In this document: positions 1 through 12,369 of the stretch, piece by piece
Layout: the number at the start of each line of letters is the position of its first letter
Position numbering within the stretch: position 1 is the stretch's first letter
NCBI GenBank assembly: GCA_008360955.1
Contig: LUCM01006771.1
Location: forward strand, 20,374-84,373
Direction: 5' to 3'
DNA from: Fasciolopsis buskii
Taxonomy: Eukaryota; Platyhelminthes; Trematoda; Plagiorchiida; Fasciolidae
Length of the DNA: 64,000 bases
Translations under genes and position numbers: made by a program
Notes under the pieces: generated by a model
What the model was told of the DNA's origin: nothing
Seen by the model: the letters and a program-made list of their open reading frames with translations, nothing else
Database searches by the model: none

Positions 1-3000
1 TGGCCAGGCTTTAGTTTTTGTCGGCCGTTAACACTCTGTTGCTCTCAGTGAGTAAAACCCCCTGGAACGGCGGCAGACTGACACTTTTTGAACCACGTCT
101 ACGCAGTGGCTCCGACAAGAAAACCGTAGATTCTTGTCCTTGGTACAATCTTCTTACTTCCCAGGATGCAGAAGCTGGTAAACCGCAACTAGCAACTTGT
201 GCTTGCGGCCTAAGGCGTTTTATTAATCGCCGTGCCCTCCGAGTTGGTTCGAGGGAGCCAATTCAGCTCTTCATCTAGAGGACTTCAGCAATGGGTCCTT
301 CAGCTTGGTCCGGCCAACTACCCACACTCAACGACTTGTGAGCAACCCAGTGCCGTTATTTATTAATTTAACCGGATTCTGCTGTTCGAAGGAGAACGCC
401 AAAGTCCGTTTTTTGGAAGTAGGACTTGGTGGTTTGCGCGGAACTAATTTTGCTGTTTCTTTTCATTTTGTGGACCTGTTTGCCTCGGTTTTGCTATCTC
501 CGAATGTACGGCTAGAAAACTTCGTTGGACTTAACCGCCGTGGTATTACTTTGCCCGTTTTTTGAACAGCGTTCACATTTACCGTTAACTACCGCACCTT
601 TAATATAATACTGTTTACCTTGAGGTCCGTTTGATAGAAAGCGTTTCGTTTACTACCGCCGCCATTCAATCTGGCCTCGACGTGCCAATGGGTTTGTTCT
701 TCTCCGTGGATGAGCACAGCACCGGGACGTTGAGATCCCTCTCCACTGCAACTCTCCTTGCTTTGTGCTTCACCTTCTTTTCGGCATTAACGAAGGTCCA
801 GCAACCCTGTTTTTGTTTCAATGGAAAGCCGGATAAAAACTCATCTTATACCACGACAACAGAGCGACTGCTCCGCATGTCTCCAAAGGAGTTTGGAATG
901 TGAAAAGTTGCTTATGAAGTTCTTTATTCCGGATACAATGAATTGGCTAAACCTCTAAAGTCTACCGAGAAATTCTTAGCGGCACACACCTTGATCTCGC
1001 CTTCAGATGGCTCATTTCATTTTTGCGGTACCCTGTTACCAAAGAAGTATTCTCTGGCTGCCAGTCGAGAGCAATAATTTACAGTTTGCTTTCAGTTCCC
1101 ACTAGTTCTGGTGTCTAAATCTTCGGTGGATAGTGTCTTGGGATTAATTTTGATTAGAACTTCATTCATCTTGGAAGTTTCAATCAAATCCCCGAGCCCC
1201 CTGAGATTCTAGTGGGAATATGCCTAGTTAGTCAACCTCTTTACGCAATTCTTTAGTCTGTGGCTTCTAATAATGCGTGTGGCTAAGCCTTGCCCTTTCC
1301 CAGACAGTTCTCATCTCTTTATAAGAACGAAAACCGAGCCGGAACACAATATTCTATGTAAGAAATACAGAAGTATATGCGCAGAATAACGGAAACCTCA
1401 TTTCAACACCAGAGTTCTGACTACAGTTTGAAAGGCCTCTCTTGCACTCTACTGCTACCACGGCGGACCCTCCAGTCTACGTAAAATCCACCATAAGTTG
1501 GATCTCATGGTTCTTCAATCTGCAAATTACATCTACCGTAAAAGGGCTATCCTCGTGTAATATTGCGAGGCCTCTTGAGTTTAATGAAAACAGGTGACTT
1601 TCTCTTGCGTTAATTAGCAGATCCAATGTTTTCACCCAGGTTTATAATAAGAGGATTTCATTTCTGAAAGCAACTCATACAGCACGTGGCGAACTTCACG
1701 TTGTCTGCAAAGAAAAAGTCAAAGGACTGTGGTGTCAAAGTTAATCATTTAGGGACGGTTAAAATAACATTAGCCCGAGTACCTAACACTGGAGCGTTTT
1801 AGTAGCGACTCTCATTTGTCCAGACTAGCTTTCTTGATTAATGACTAAAAGTTCTTTTCATTTAAAATGCAACATTTCAACTCTAACGGATTACGCCCTA
1901 TGCCCAGATCCCCCAATTTCAACGATGATTTACCGGTTTGCCCTTGCTGAATTCGCGATATTCTGCAGGTTAATTCCCCTAAGAAGCAAAAGAGATTTAT
2001 AAGCAAGATCACTGTTTCGGAAATCAACATTGAGCGGGGCACAGATTGGAGTGCCGCGTTAGCTCAAGGCATGCGTGATCCTTGATGGTGGGTTCTGAAA
2101 CTTTGCAAAAGTTGCTTGTCAGGCTCGCCGACCTATAACACAACTTCAGACTACGAGCCTCACTTGTGGGTAGCCAATGCCGCCGCCCTTTTCCAGTCGT
2201 GTGGCTAACATCCCTGTAGAAGAGTTAGCTTCAGCTGCTTACAAATCGGCTGTGCCAAGTTTGGACAGATGCTTCACTATAGCTGAGTGGATCTCATTCG
2301 AGAAAGCTGGTTTACTGACATTTATATTTCCTAGATGTTGGCCAGCCGTATCCTCTGTTGCCCGCGTGTTTTCTTTTTCCAGTGGTGGGGGTTAAAAACC
2401 TAATTCTCTGCGAGATCCCTCATCCACCAGATGTATACGGCTAAGGTAGTAACTTAATAATTTTGCTTTGCTACTGTCATTCACTGCAACGAAATCTCCA
2501 CCCTTTGTTGGTTTGCCGGCCATCTCCCCCACAAATTCTTTTGGCTAAACATTCGAACTTTATTTCTAGAGCTGCGTCTTAGCACACTTGACCAACCTTG
2601 ACTATTGGTTGTGCCTGGCCTTTTGCACTGACCTCCTGGCTTTATTATCTTGTCCGGAACGCAGACCCCAGGCCTGATTGCCGTCTTGTGCGTTATGAGG
2701 TAGCCAAAGTTTGATCCCTATGTTTTGTTGCTTCGCGTATTCCGCCTTCCACTACGGCGCTGTGCCTTCATTATGTCGTCTTTTCAGTGCCGCAAACTCA
2801 ACCTGGAGAGCAAGTAGGACTACTGAAACATCCGCCGTAAGTTCTCCACAAGGGATGCGCGAAGAAACCATGACATCTCTAACGTCCTATTACGAAGCTT
2901 CTCTATTCCCGTTTCCTTAAAGCTTCTTACCCTCCCGGGCCAGGCCTTTGAAAGCCACGGGCCAAAGGTGCATTCGACAACCATGTGATCAGTCTCGCCC

Positions 3001-6000
3001 AGCTACTCTGTATCACTATCCTAGTTTGTAGTCACCATGTCCAGCAGGGATGTTGCTCACCTAGCTCTACAAATGGTGCTATGCATAGTACATGACAAAT
3101 TCACTCAACCACTAGAAATTCTTCTGCGCAAGTCCCCGACATACATGTTTCAACTTCCCTTTTAGAGTGCATTTGGTTGAAATCGCCCAAGGTGAATGTT
3201 TTGGCGACAGCAGTTTCACCATTCATCAAGACTTCACAGAGTTGGTTGTTTCTCAGTGCTTGAACTTGGGGAGCGATACAGGCGGGCCAAGTGTACCATC
3301 CTCTTTTGGCCGTGTGCATGGCTGAACATTTGTAATACGTACTTTAGCCTCCGGTTCCAGCTGATTTGTATCCTCTTTAGCAAGAGTGGATAATTCTTTG
3401 ACCGGAACCTCCTCACTCCTGTCCTGCCCGCATGCTGCAAATTTTCTCAAGTGCTACTTGGGTTATATGCACATCGTTGGATATCCAGGTTTCGGTAACT
3501 GCAGTGGGGGCTACCTGACTATCATCATCGGCCACAAATAAATGTGTACATTTGTCAAGTATGCTGCATCACCTCTTGAGCTCCACGCCTTGTGGCAGCA
3601 GCAACATTTGATTTAGTAGTGCGTGCTGCTGTCTACAATTCCGGCGATTTCCGAACCTCGACGAGTCTGAAGAAGTTTCCGGCAATGAGCCGTGCCTCGC
3701 GCATATTGCTCAGGGAGCAGCCATGTTAAGTTAAACGGGCGATTCGTGAAAACAAACCCATGTTCCGCTAAACCAGCAGATTTTACCGAGTTTAAATGCT
3801 AGATAACTTGCTTTCACTGGATCCTCAAGTCTTTCGACCAGTCATTTCACCTCCGGCTGGAGATCCCTGAATCCAGTTTCTACTTTCGTCCGTAGCCTAT
3901 GTTTGCTGTCGCATGCTGGTTTTTAGTTGCCTTTTATCTGCGTGGATGTTTTGGTAGCAAGTCAAATCGACCGCAGTCATTAAGTCCACCAAATGTCAAA
4001 ACGGAAATTCGTTTTTTCTGCCGTCAAGTAGAACTCTGAGCTATATTGAAACTCTCTTGACCGACATCAATATTTAAACGAACACTGTTAGTTGTGAAAA
4101 ATAACTGTAAACTCGGACCGAAATGAGCTGACTGTTAACACGTGAACGTATGGATAAGTATTCAATGCCCAAAAGTGTCATGTAATGCTTATTGAGGTAA
4201 AGAAATAATGGTTCTAGTGGTAACAAGAATCGTTGCCGCGATTAAATGTCACTTCGGCAGTTGTGAACTTCAAAGGCCTATCTATAAAGAGCTTGGAAGG
4301 ACTGCCACGTGAGGTAGGTGGACAAAATTCTCGGGTTAAAAATTGTAAGCATCCTCGCAAACACCACGGAATTTTGAGTAATGTGAGATAATAATAAAGA
4401 TCTTTGATTTTTTTACGAATTTTCTTCCCTTTCAATTAGAATACCGCTGTCTGGAAGGGATAAATAAGCGCTTGAAACCTATGTTCTTAGCTATATAACT
4501 GGCACGTCCAGGGCAAAGTTAGTTCCACCGTCAGTTACTAAAACTGGAAGCATCCCTTCTTCACCGAATAACTCCCTCAGCGCACCCCCAGTAAATTGCG
4601 CAGTTAACGACGTCGAAAAAATTCTGGACGCCTTGTGTAACAATATGTGACAATAAAAGCATAGCCTTTGCCCAGGAATGAATCATGACAATCTTGCTGC
4701 CAAGCTTTGTCTGATATTGGCTGCAGGGTCCACTTTCACGGAATACTGTAAGATCTGTGCAGAAAACTCCGACACTAATTTGCAATCTGGCATGTGTTAT
4801 CATCCACGGTGGACGCCAACAAGTGACCCCTTTCGGTGATATCACTTTCCAAAAGTATAAATAAATAGAATGAAAGTGGCTTAGGTTGGCGTTGCAGCTG
4901 GTTTGTGTTATGACAGTGCAATTTTCCAGGGTCATAGCATCACTTGAATTTACTGACTGTTCAGACTTGCGCTTCTAAAAGTCAGGAAACTTGCGCTTGA
5001 CAAATGGGGCGGTTAGTAGAGCTAGAATGTATTTGCAAGTGTAATGAAAAGACTCCATTGGCTGACCAGTAAAGGCTGAACCAAAGGACGTTCATCGGCA
5101 CTATCGGTTTTGGCAGATGAGGAGAGTAACAAAATGGCAATACGTCGAAGAAGTTTTATAGATCTATGCACAATCGTATAGTTGTATGCATTATTGTCAA
5201 TGCTGTTTCTTGGACCACTGCAGCGGAATCGCAGGACAAATGTTTTAGCAGATGGGATATGAACTCCTATCCTCCGGGGAAAATCGGTCATATTCGGGTA
5301 TAATTTTCTCCGATATATTTCTGTGACTTAGGGTTAATTGCCCTCGATTTATGGAATACGAGATCTGCTCTCTTGCACTTGCATGAAATTTTGAGAGATT
5401 TTGTTTTTCAAACCTATGTAACCACTAGACATCTACTGTGATTACCTTCACGTGCTCAGTCGTCAAAGTGGTATTTCGGCACCACGGTATACATAGTGCA
5501 TCTCCCGCAAACAGTCGTTAGCCAAAGTTCCTCCTGTTCTGTCAGCGCACAGGAATCGAGGTTTAGTTTTATGCAATCTTTAAATCGTTTGTTATCAGTG
5601 GTATAATAAAATCCGTTGGAGAGCTTTTTTGTGACAGATGCGCGAGAAATTCGGATCTAAATTGCCAACTTTAAAACGGGCTCACAAGGGGCTTGTTTTA
5701 GGTCTTCCTGCCGACATCTGTATTGCTTTGCACTTCCATTTAAGCCGCTTTTATTGACTCTATGGTTTTTCTGCATATCCATATTGTTCTTGGGATAAAG
5801 ACGCACATATAACACTGTTTGGTGTTGTTCAAGGATTCCTAGTCCTCCGCTACACTGGTTAGAAAGGCTGCAAAACATCGTGTTATTACGAGTGTTAGGG
5901 AATCACATATGGCTGATTCCACAACATTAAGTATTTCCACTCTAAACCCTCAAGTGTGTAAGGGAAAATTGAAAAATTGTGGTGAATTTCACTCTGATTC

Positions 6001-7620
6001 ACATAATCTCTATTTCAAGATGAGATTATCACAAAACGGCAGTGACATCTTGGATAGCAATTTGTCCAGGATTTTGCTTTCTGTCGTAAAAAGTTAGTAA
6101 TTATCATAAAATCAAATTTCAAAATTATTATAAATTCGGCTATGCTTAATTCTGCCCGTGAACTAGATGGGACACAGCACTCCTTGATAATCGCAATACG
6201 TGACAGCTTTCTATTCATTAACGACTTTGGAGAGGATTCTAGGTTTTCCTATCGCAAACTGAAATTTTCAAATCATGGATGACAAAGTACCCATGCAACC
6301 ATACCGCAAGGGAGGTTTGGGCTACCCCATAAGTTTCACCGACTAATTATGGTACCTTCTCAGTGTGACCCGTGGAGATGATCTTCCGCTGCAAGGATTA
6401 TTGTACAAAAGCTAAACCAGTTGTTGTTCTTTGCTTGCATAGTCTGCGGTTACGCTGCTGTTTCATTCTGCTTGCGCTAGAGTAGGCAGAGGGATCCCAA
6501 CGTTCCTCCTGAGTTTTGTGCACATGGCAAAGTCTTGCAGTCTGAATTGCCCCCTGACTTGACATCGGCCGATCCTACTTTCTTGACCTCGCCCAAATGT
6601 GTGCAATCATGCAGACTGAATTGACTGATGCGCTTTGCGCTTGTAGTTAATCGTAAATTCTGGCTGAATTTAAGGATGCCATCGGTATTTGGCTAGTGAG
6701 TTCATATATTTCGGGATTCTGCTTGTCATTTGGGTTTACGCACTGAAAATTGCGTTGTATTTCAGTATTTCTCACCGGCACAGTGAAATCATGTCTTAAA
6801 CAAACTGAGCGACACTCAGTTCTGTTCTTGAAGATTTCGTTGATAGTTTTTTTATCGAGAAACTGGAGAACATCTGGAGCGCCAAGTTATAGTGCATTAT
6901 TCGTAGAAGGACTCCGGAGGCTACATAGACTGAATATATCATGGCAACCAACAGAAGACTAACATACTTACCATAAATCTTGCTTACACCAGTAAACCAG
7001 TATTTCTCAATCAGACTTTTAATAAGATCATCAATTTACGTCGGTGAATCATGTTGATTAGAAGCAATGTCCACTTCGTCGCGTACGCGGATCCGAACGT
7101 ATTTGTCCGTCCTGGGATAGTTGATCTGAGCCTTTTGTGAGTTCGCCTTCACACTGTGTGAGACTTGCAGGGATGTGACCAGAAACTGGATGGTAGACCC
7201 TTGGCGAGATACGAGTGCAAAAGCACATAACTGGAACGGAAAAAGGGAGAGACGGCAGTCGGCAGGTGTTCCGGCTGAGGGTCATGTTGCGTGCAAATAT
7301 TAGAACGAGAAGTGATGAATGTTATGTAGAGTGAGGCATCAGGTGACGCCAAACTTCTCGCTTGGAATGGTCTAATTGTCAAATTCATGCATAAGGAAGG
7401 GTTTAGATTGAGACATTAAATAATTATTTGGGAGTAAGTGAGAATTTGGTGAGTGTTTTTTGTATGCCCTGCTACATGCGCAGTAAACGAAATTGCGCTG
7501 GTTTGTTTCACTGACGGAGATTTTCTGCCTATACCTACAATGATTTGTACTTGTGGAAACAACTGGAAATAAAAGTGGCTAGACCTCGTTAAATGTTTTA
7601 AGATAAGACTATGAGCACTG
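1..7620. other. Unassigned AT-leaning DNA, no recognisable gene
   Basis: I translated the open stretches here on both strands and recognised no domain, RNA gene or retroelement motif. Open frames do not exceed about 124 codons (4561-4935, minus), which is what chance gives in a region this long. Three plus-strand frames of 86-90 codons at 18-903 lack family resemblance, and the first begins at TTG rather than ATG. No tandem repeat array is visible. Old, unrecognisable transposon remains are possible. Confidence 0.5.
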
Positions 7621-7627
7621 CATTCAC

Positions 7628-8121
7628 TCAATACCGTAGGCTAGACTCATAGATACTTTCTATTGAAGTGTAAGGATCGTGCATGTTTAGCAAATTTCGT
7701 ACGGTTATTGCCTTCCCAATTTCGTTTTTGAAGGTAAAAGGGGCAGGCGAAATCTTCCTTTGGACTTGGGGTAGTTCATTCCACAGGGAGGAATATTTGA
7801 TGATTAAGTTTTTCCTAGGTGCTTTCTTCGACATGGGAACTGATACCGCGGCGTCAGCTCGACGCTAGTCATAGGAAAAGTTATTTATTACCTGGGGTGC
7901 GGAAATGTACACATTTTTACCAATAATCTAATGGAAAAGGCGGAGGTTGATGTGATCCTTTGAGCGGACAAGTGCTCGAACTTGCACAGATTTACATCTG
8001 GATCTACGCGCCCGTGGCTAACATGCACACCACGTTGACGTCTAATCGCCAAGAAGGCACCCACACTTAGATCCCTGTTCCAGATGACGCTACCATTGTC
8101 TACTACTGACGCCATCCCCAA
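7628..8121 (-). pseudogene. CR1-like non-LTR retrotransposon, C-terminal end of ORF2 (relic)
   Basis: Reading the minus strand from 8121 down, the frame contains GSVIWNRDLS, which resembles the 'EYGSVIWNPY' block that follows the RT domain in CR1-type LINEs. After a stop and a frame change at about 7890 comes NLIIKYSSLWNELPQ (about 7760-7810), like the 'WNSLP' block near the end of these proteins. The same block occurs at 42.4 kb as DHLIVKYCSLWNSLP, so the two are probably related copies. The piece has no RT catalytic box, holds internal stops and is 5'-truncated, as is usual for LINE insertions. The family call comes from motif memory and spacing; the boundaries are loose. Confidence 0.55.
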
Positions 8122-8129
8122 TTTTCCCC

Positions 8130-8730
8130 TCTAAATTCGCGGCCGTCACCATTGCTCTCAGCTGAGCCTCCAAGCGCAAAAGAAAGCGCAAAGAAGCCCG
8201 CTTTTGTTTCACACTGGCTTACCAGCCTCAGATATATTATTCAGCGCATATCATATCAATCTTCACTTTATAATGCCGATGACATTTCCATTCTTCATGT
8301 CTTTGAAGAATGGCTAGCCAAAACTCTTCGCCATTTTTATACGTCCCTACACATTTTTAAAAGACTTTTGACCATTTTCTTGGCCCTAGGATCCATGGTA
8401 AAATGACCGACGCACTTTTTTATATTCATTATAATGCAGGGTACCTGTCGGCCATCAGTACTCTCCTCGCCAGCTGTTTTGGCCAATTGCCAAGTTTGTA
8501 CCTCACAATCAAGGTCTTTGGAGGCTTTCTTCATGACAGTTTAATATTCATTTCCATTTTGTAGACCCGTTAAGTTCGAATACTGCAGACATCATCCAGT
8601 TGAACTCTGCACCTGCGCTACGCATCATTGGTGCGTATAAACACCGCGTTTCCCTTGATATGGCAATTTTGCTATTTGTTCTCATTTTGTACCCAAATGT
8701 TTACTTGCTTGTTCACCGTGACTTGCAATA
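8130..8730. other. Unassigned stretch
   Basis: A plus-strand frame at 8152-8406 contains the string YNADDISI, faintly like an RT 'YADD' box, but the residues around it do not match any RT block I know. The opposite strand would be the upstream part of the CR1-like relic at 7.6-8.1 kb, yet I cannot recognise RT motifs there either. I leave it unassigned. Confidence 0.4.
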
Positions 8731-8734
8731 CCCC

Positions 8735-8810
8735 TGTAACACTTGATCATGCAACCAAGCATGCCTCTTGAAGTATCTGAGGAACATACGAATATATATA
8801 TATATAAATG
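8735..8810 (+). repeat. Degenerate LINE 3' tail copy followed by (AT)n
   Basis: The sequence has CTTGATC, then GCATGCCTCTTG, then GAGGAACATAC, in the order and spacing of the tail found at 48.5 kb (TTGATCTCGCCTTG, GCATGCCTCCTG, GAGAAATATAC). It runs into an (AT) stretch at 8792-8806 where the other copies have ATT repeats. It is the most diverged member of the tail family in this window. Confidence 0.4.
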
Positions 8811-8819
8811 ACGCATGGA

Positions 8820-11800
8820 AATAACGAAAGCTGGGTGCCATAAACTTCCTGCCCTAACATAATATGATCAAGAAAATGCCTCTTGCGCTTGGAAAGTCAA
8901 ACAATGCAAATTTCTTGGCAGATTTTGTCCAGGCCATTGCTTTTATAGGTTTGAAGAGGGTCCAGTCGCATTCATCATTTGATTGGCTGCCTAAGTGGGG
9001 GCCGCAGAGAGGATTCCAGTGGCTCTTATTCGTTGTTCCTCCGTATTTTTATCGTGGCAGTATCATCAATGCAGTAACCGATGTCTACCGGATATTTAGT
9101 TTTCATCAGTGGCATCAGCGCGCTGCGGTGAATGCATATTCTTATTCGAGCCGGTATGGAATAACACAATACACTGGCCTAAATAACTCGTATTTAATTG
9201 AATTATTCGCATTTACAGTTGTGAAATATACCCAGCAGATGCTCAGCGTTTTGTAGCTAACCTAAGTCTGTTTTGTGGATTTTCAAACAACTCCCACCAG
9301 TGTTGTGTGTTGCTTGTAAGGCCTATCCTGCAAGCCGGAGGTTTACGCTATCAAAAATAGCCAAACCGTCTGTATTGCACCACCAATTGTCGTGGCAGGT
9401 GTAGTAAAATGGTCTACAATAAGGCAGGGGATGCGATGTCCGCAACATTTGTGCTTTAGGATAGGTAGTTCTAGTGCCTTCAGCCTCCATCACGCCAATT
9501 ACCAAGAGGTTGGCTAATGATTCATTCCATCTGGCATTTGGATACAAAACGAAAATATAAGGGTTCGTCTATCTCTCGGTATAATAAAGTTCTTTCCGTT
9601 CACGCTAGTACTTTCTGGCGGCTTCAGTGGGACTGTGAAACATCAGATGGTGGAATGGATGAGGTAGTGACGCCGGGACATACAAATCAAGAGTTCGAAT
9701 TCCCACACTTCCAGCAAAGTTTCCCACTTAGTGGATTCCTTTGGAATTTGACCCATTTTGGGAAAATAATGATTATATCTACTTTATCAATAAAACAAAC
9801 ACAGGAGGCAAAGAAGAGACATGAATGGATTACTCAAAAAAATCTTGAATGCGACAGCGTTTTAGAAATCTTTGGGCCTTCAGAAAGTGCACATTGTTTG
9901 CAACGCTGAAACTTAAGCCTCTAGTTTGCCCGTTATTTCCCAAATTCGGGAAATGCCCAGTGCAATGTTTTTATCCCCGGCCAAACCAAACAGCTTCTCG
10001 GGCCAAATTAACCGGATAACAAGCCACATTTACTAATGCGGCCATTGGTGAAGACAATGAACATTACCATCATCACTTCTACGTTTTCGGAATATATCAT
10101 CCCTTGTGTGATAAACGCAGTTTTTTAGAAGCCCTTAGTTTTAGACGCCCCACTATAATACCCATGGTTGACCCAGATCGCAAATGCTTCAGATGAGCAA
10201 AGTTTGTTTGTGGTAACCCTATAAATTCAGAGTTTCCGGGGGATTTGATGCATACCTTGTGGACAATGCTAAAGAATTCGAAAAGCAAAACGAACCCCGC
10301 AGAGGAAACATTTTGAACAAATGATAGAAAATTTATTAGTTAACAAGAAATCGAACTTCTAATTTGTGTACCTTGTCCAGAGGCGCGTGCGGCCACTGGC
10401 CGCCCAAAGGATTATGGTGGCCGATAACAACATTCCCTGGGAGATGCAAACAAGGAATGCTCAGAGAAAAATTTCACTTTTCGGGTCAAAAATGTCCCCG
10501 TTGGTGGTATAACTGTTGTGCTGTTTAATGATACTGTTTTTGAGCGTAATATAACTTTCAAAATACAAACAACTTAATAAAGATGTGAGTAATAAATTTT
10601 GCGATATCCGCAAAGGGATAGGGGCAGTCTTTAAGCAATGTACAAAGCAACCCACTTTGATGCGTTTGTGCAACATCCTTCTTGGAAATGAGATTTGACC
10701 TAAACTATATGTTTTTCCGAGTGTTTCATTTGTTAAAAATATCAGATTTTAGTCTGGGATTCATGGGCATAAGTGTAGATATATATACGTCCACATTTAT
10801 AAGTGTGCCTAGACAGGTCATGTTAGACCGCCATACAAGCCAGTTTACAGAACTAAGCATGAGGGAATTAAATTTCCTTGCGAGACGGCGACAAATAGAA
10901 ATACTAAAACATTGATTATGGCCATTAACGTGAACGGAATGCAAAAGTTCAGGGATTACTACTGTGATTTGCTCCCTGCTGGCCCCTGAAGAGCTGCGGA
11001 TATCAGATCAGACGCTTGATACGTTAAAATGTCACGAAAGCTGAAAGCGCTTTTATACAACTAGTTTAAATACTTCAGTAAGAACTGGCATAATAATATT
11101 AAGCATTAAGTTTTTATTAGAATATGGAGATTTTCGGGAAACTAGAATGCTTAGACTAAAGAGAAATGTATGCGGTGGTTATGGACATTTGTCGTACGCG
11201 ATATCAGTAACCGCTAAACGTGAGCCACGATGTTCATAATTACGAAACATTTGGGTAGGTATGCAAAAGATAAGATGGAAAGCAGACAGAATCAGGTTGG
11301 TTGCTTTTACTGCGGTCTAATGACAGCTTACTAGCGTGCCCGATGGCGTTTTCAAAGTCTTCAGTTTTCCGCCACTTTAGAGCAATGGGGATGTCTTCCA
11401 GGGATACATCTTGGACGTTAGTGCCACCTGGGTAGATTTACCACCTTGGGCAGAATGTAGATTGCGTGCTATTGTTCGTAATACAATCCATTTCATACCT
11501 GTTTTATCATTTTGCAGCTTTAAAATCGAAGAATGGTGGCTTTTACAGGCTTTGATGAGGATGTCGACCTAGCGGTTATTTGCTAAGTTCCCGTCACAAT
11601 AATTTTCCAGGACGCAGGCCTCGTAAACGCGACCATGCTAGCTGTTGCGTCCCCGCAACAATTGCCTACGCAGCTCTTTCGTCATTGAATGAAATGCTTC
11701 CGGATTTTCACAAAGGCGTTTTCTTTTTTGCCATGGTTCAACTGAACCACTTATTGAGTTACAAATGCTTTACATTCCCTTTGCCGCAGGACTGCACAAA

Positions 11801-12280
11801 AGTAACAAAAGTGCGCAAAGCAGTTTTCAGGCATTCAGAGCGACAACTGCACTCCAAATAAATCGGTCACAAAGAACTCAGTTCACCATAAAACATACTG
11901 ATGGCATCGATCAACTGCAACTTTGCTTAAACATACCCTACCCAAAGTGAAATCAACCACAGTAAAGGTCCTCGTTAATAGCAATCTAGGTTTTCAACAT
12001 AATACCACTTTGAAAAAATGTTTACACTAATTATATTTAACATGCTTAATTTAATGATAGTCATGGACTAGACCGTCCTAAATTTCGTCCATCCAAATGT
12101 GCCCCTGCGCACACTGTAAACTGCAGTACGGAATAAGAAATATTATGCGGAATTGGCTCAGTAAAAATCTCATCGACGGAGCAGAAGGTTTGAGGAGCTC
12201 TGGGTTTATTCTACCTATGGAATTTTAGCTGATATAACCACAAAAAAAATGCAGGCTTGTCATTCACTATAATTCAAGTG
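8820..12280. other. Unassigned stretch with two 130-codon open frames
   Basis: Two ATG-started plus-strand frames of 130 codons lie at 8864-9256 and 9517-9909. Neither shows a signal peptide, repeated motif or family resemblance, and no splice context supports them; they are within the range expected by chance. The rest contains only shorter frames. Nothing else is visible. Confidence 0.4.
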
Positions 12281-12284
12281 AATT

Positions 12285-12365
12285 AAATAATAACGATGTA
12301 TATTTCTCGATTTGCCAGAGGAATGTGCAAGGCAAGATGAAATTCGTAAGTGGATAATGCAGAGG
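12285..12365 (-). repeat. LINE 3' tail copy (ATT-tailed family)
   Basis: On the minus strand the order is CATCTTGCCTTGCAC, CCTCTGGCAAATCGAG, AAATATAC, then ATCGTTATTATTTAATT. This matches the ends at 20.94-21.05 kb and 48.48-48.57 kb. Upstream similarity fades within about 60 bases, so this is a strongly 5'-truncated insertion. Confidence 0.75.
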
Positions 12366-12369
12366 AAAC

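Noticed and set aside
18..903. Three plus-strand frames of 86-90 codons in a row, suggesting an operon or exons
   Set aside because: The first lacks an ATG, no ribosome-binding or splice logic connects them, and none resembles a known protein. The retroelements show that this is eukaryotic DNA.
8152..8406. YNADDISI as an RT catalytic box on the plus strand
   Set aside because: Neighbouring residues match no RT block, and the adjacent relic is on the other strand.
8864..9909. Two 130-codon ATG-started frames as genes
   Set aside because: No domain, signal peptide or splice support; this length is expected by chance in 64 kb with six frames.
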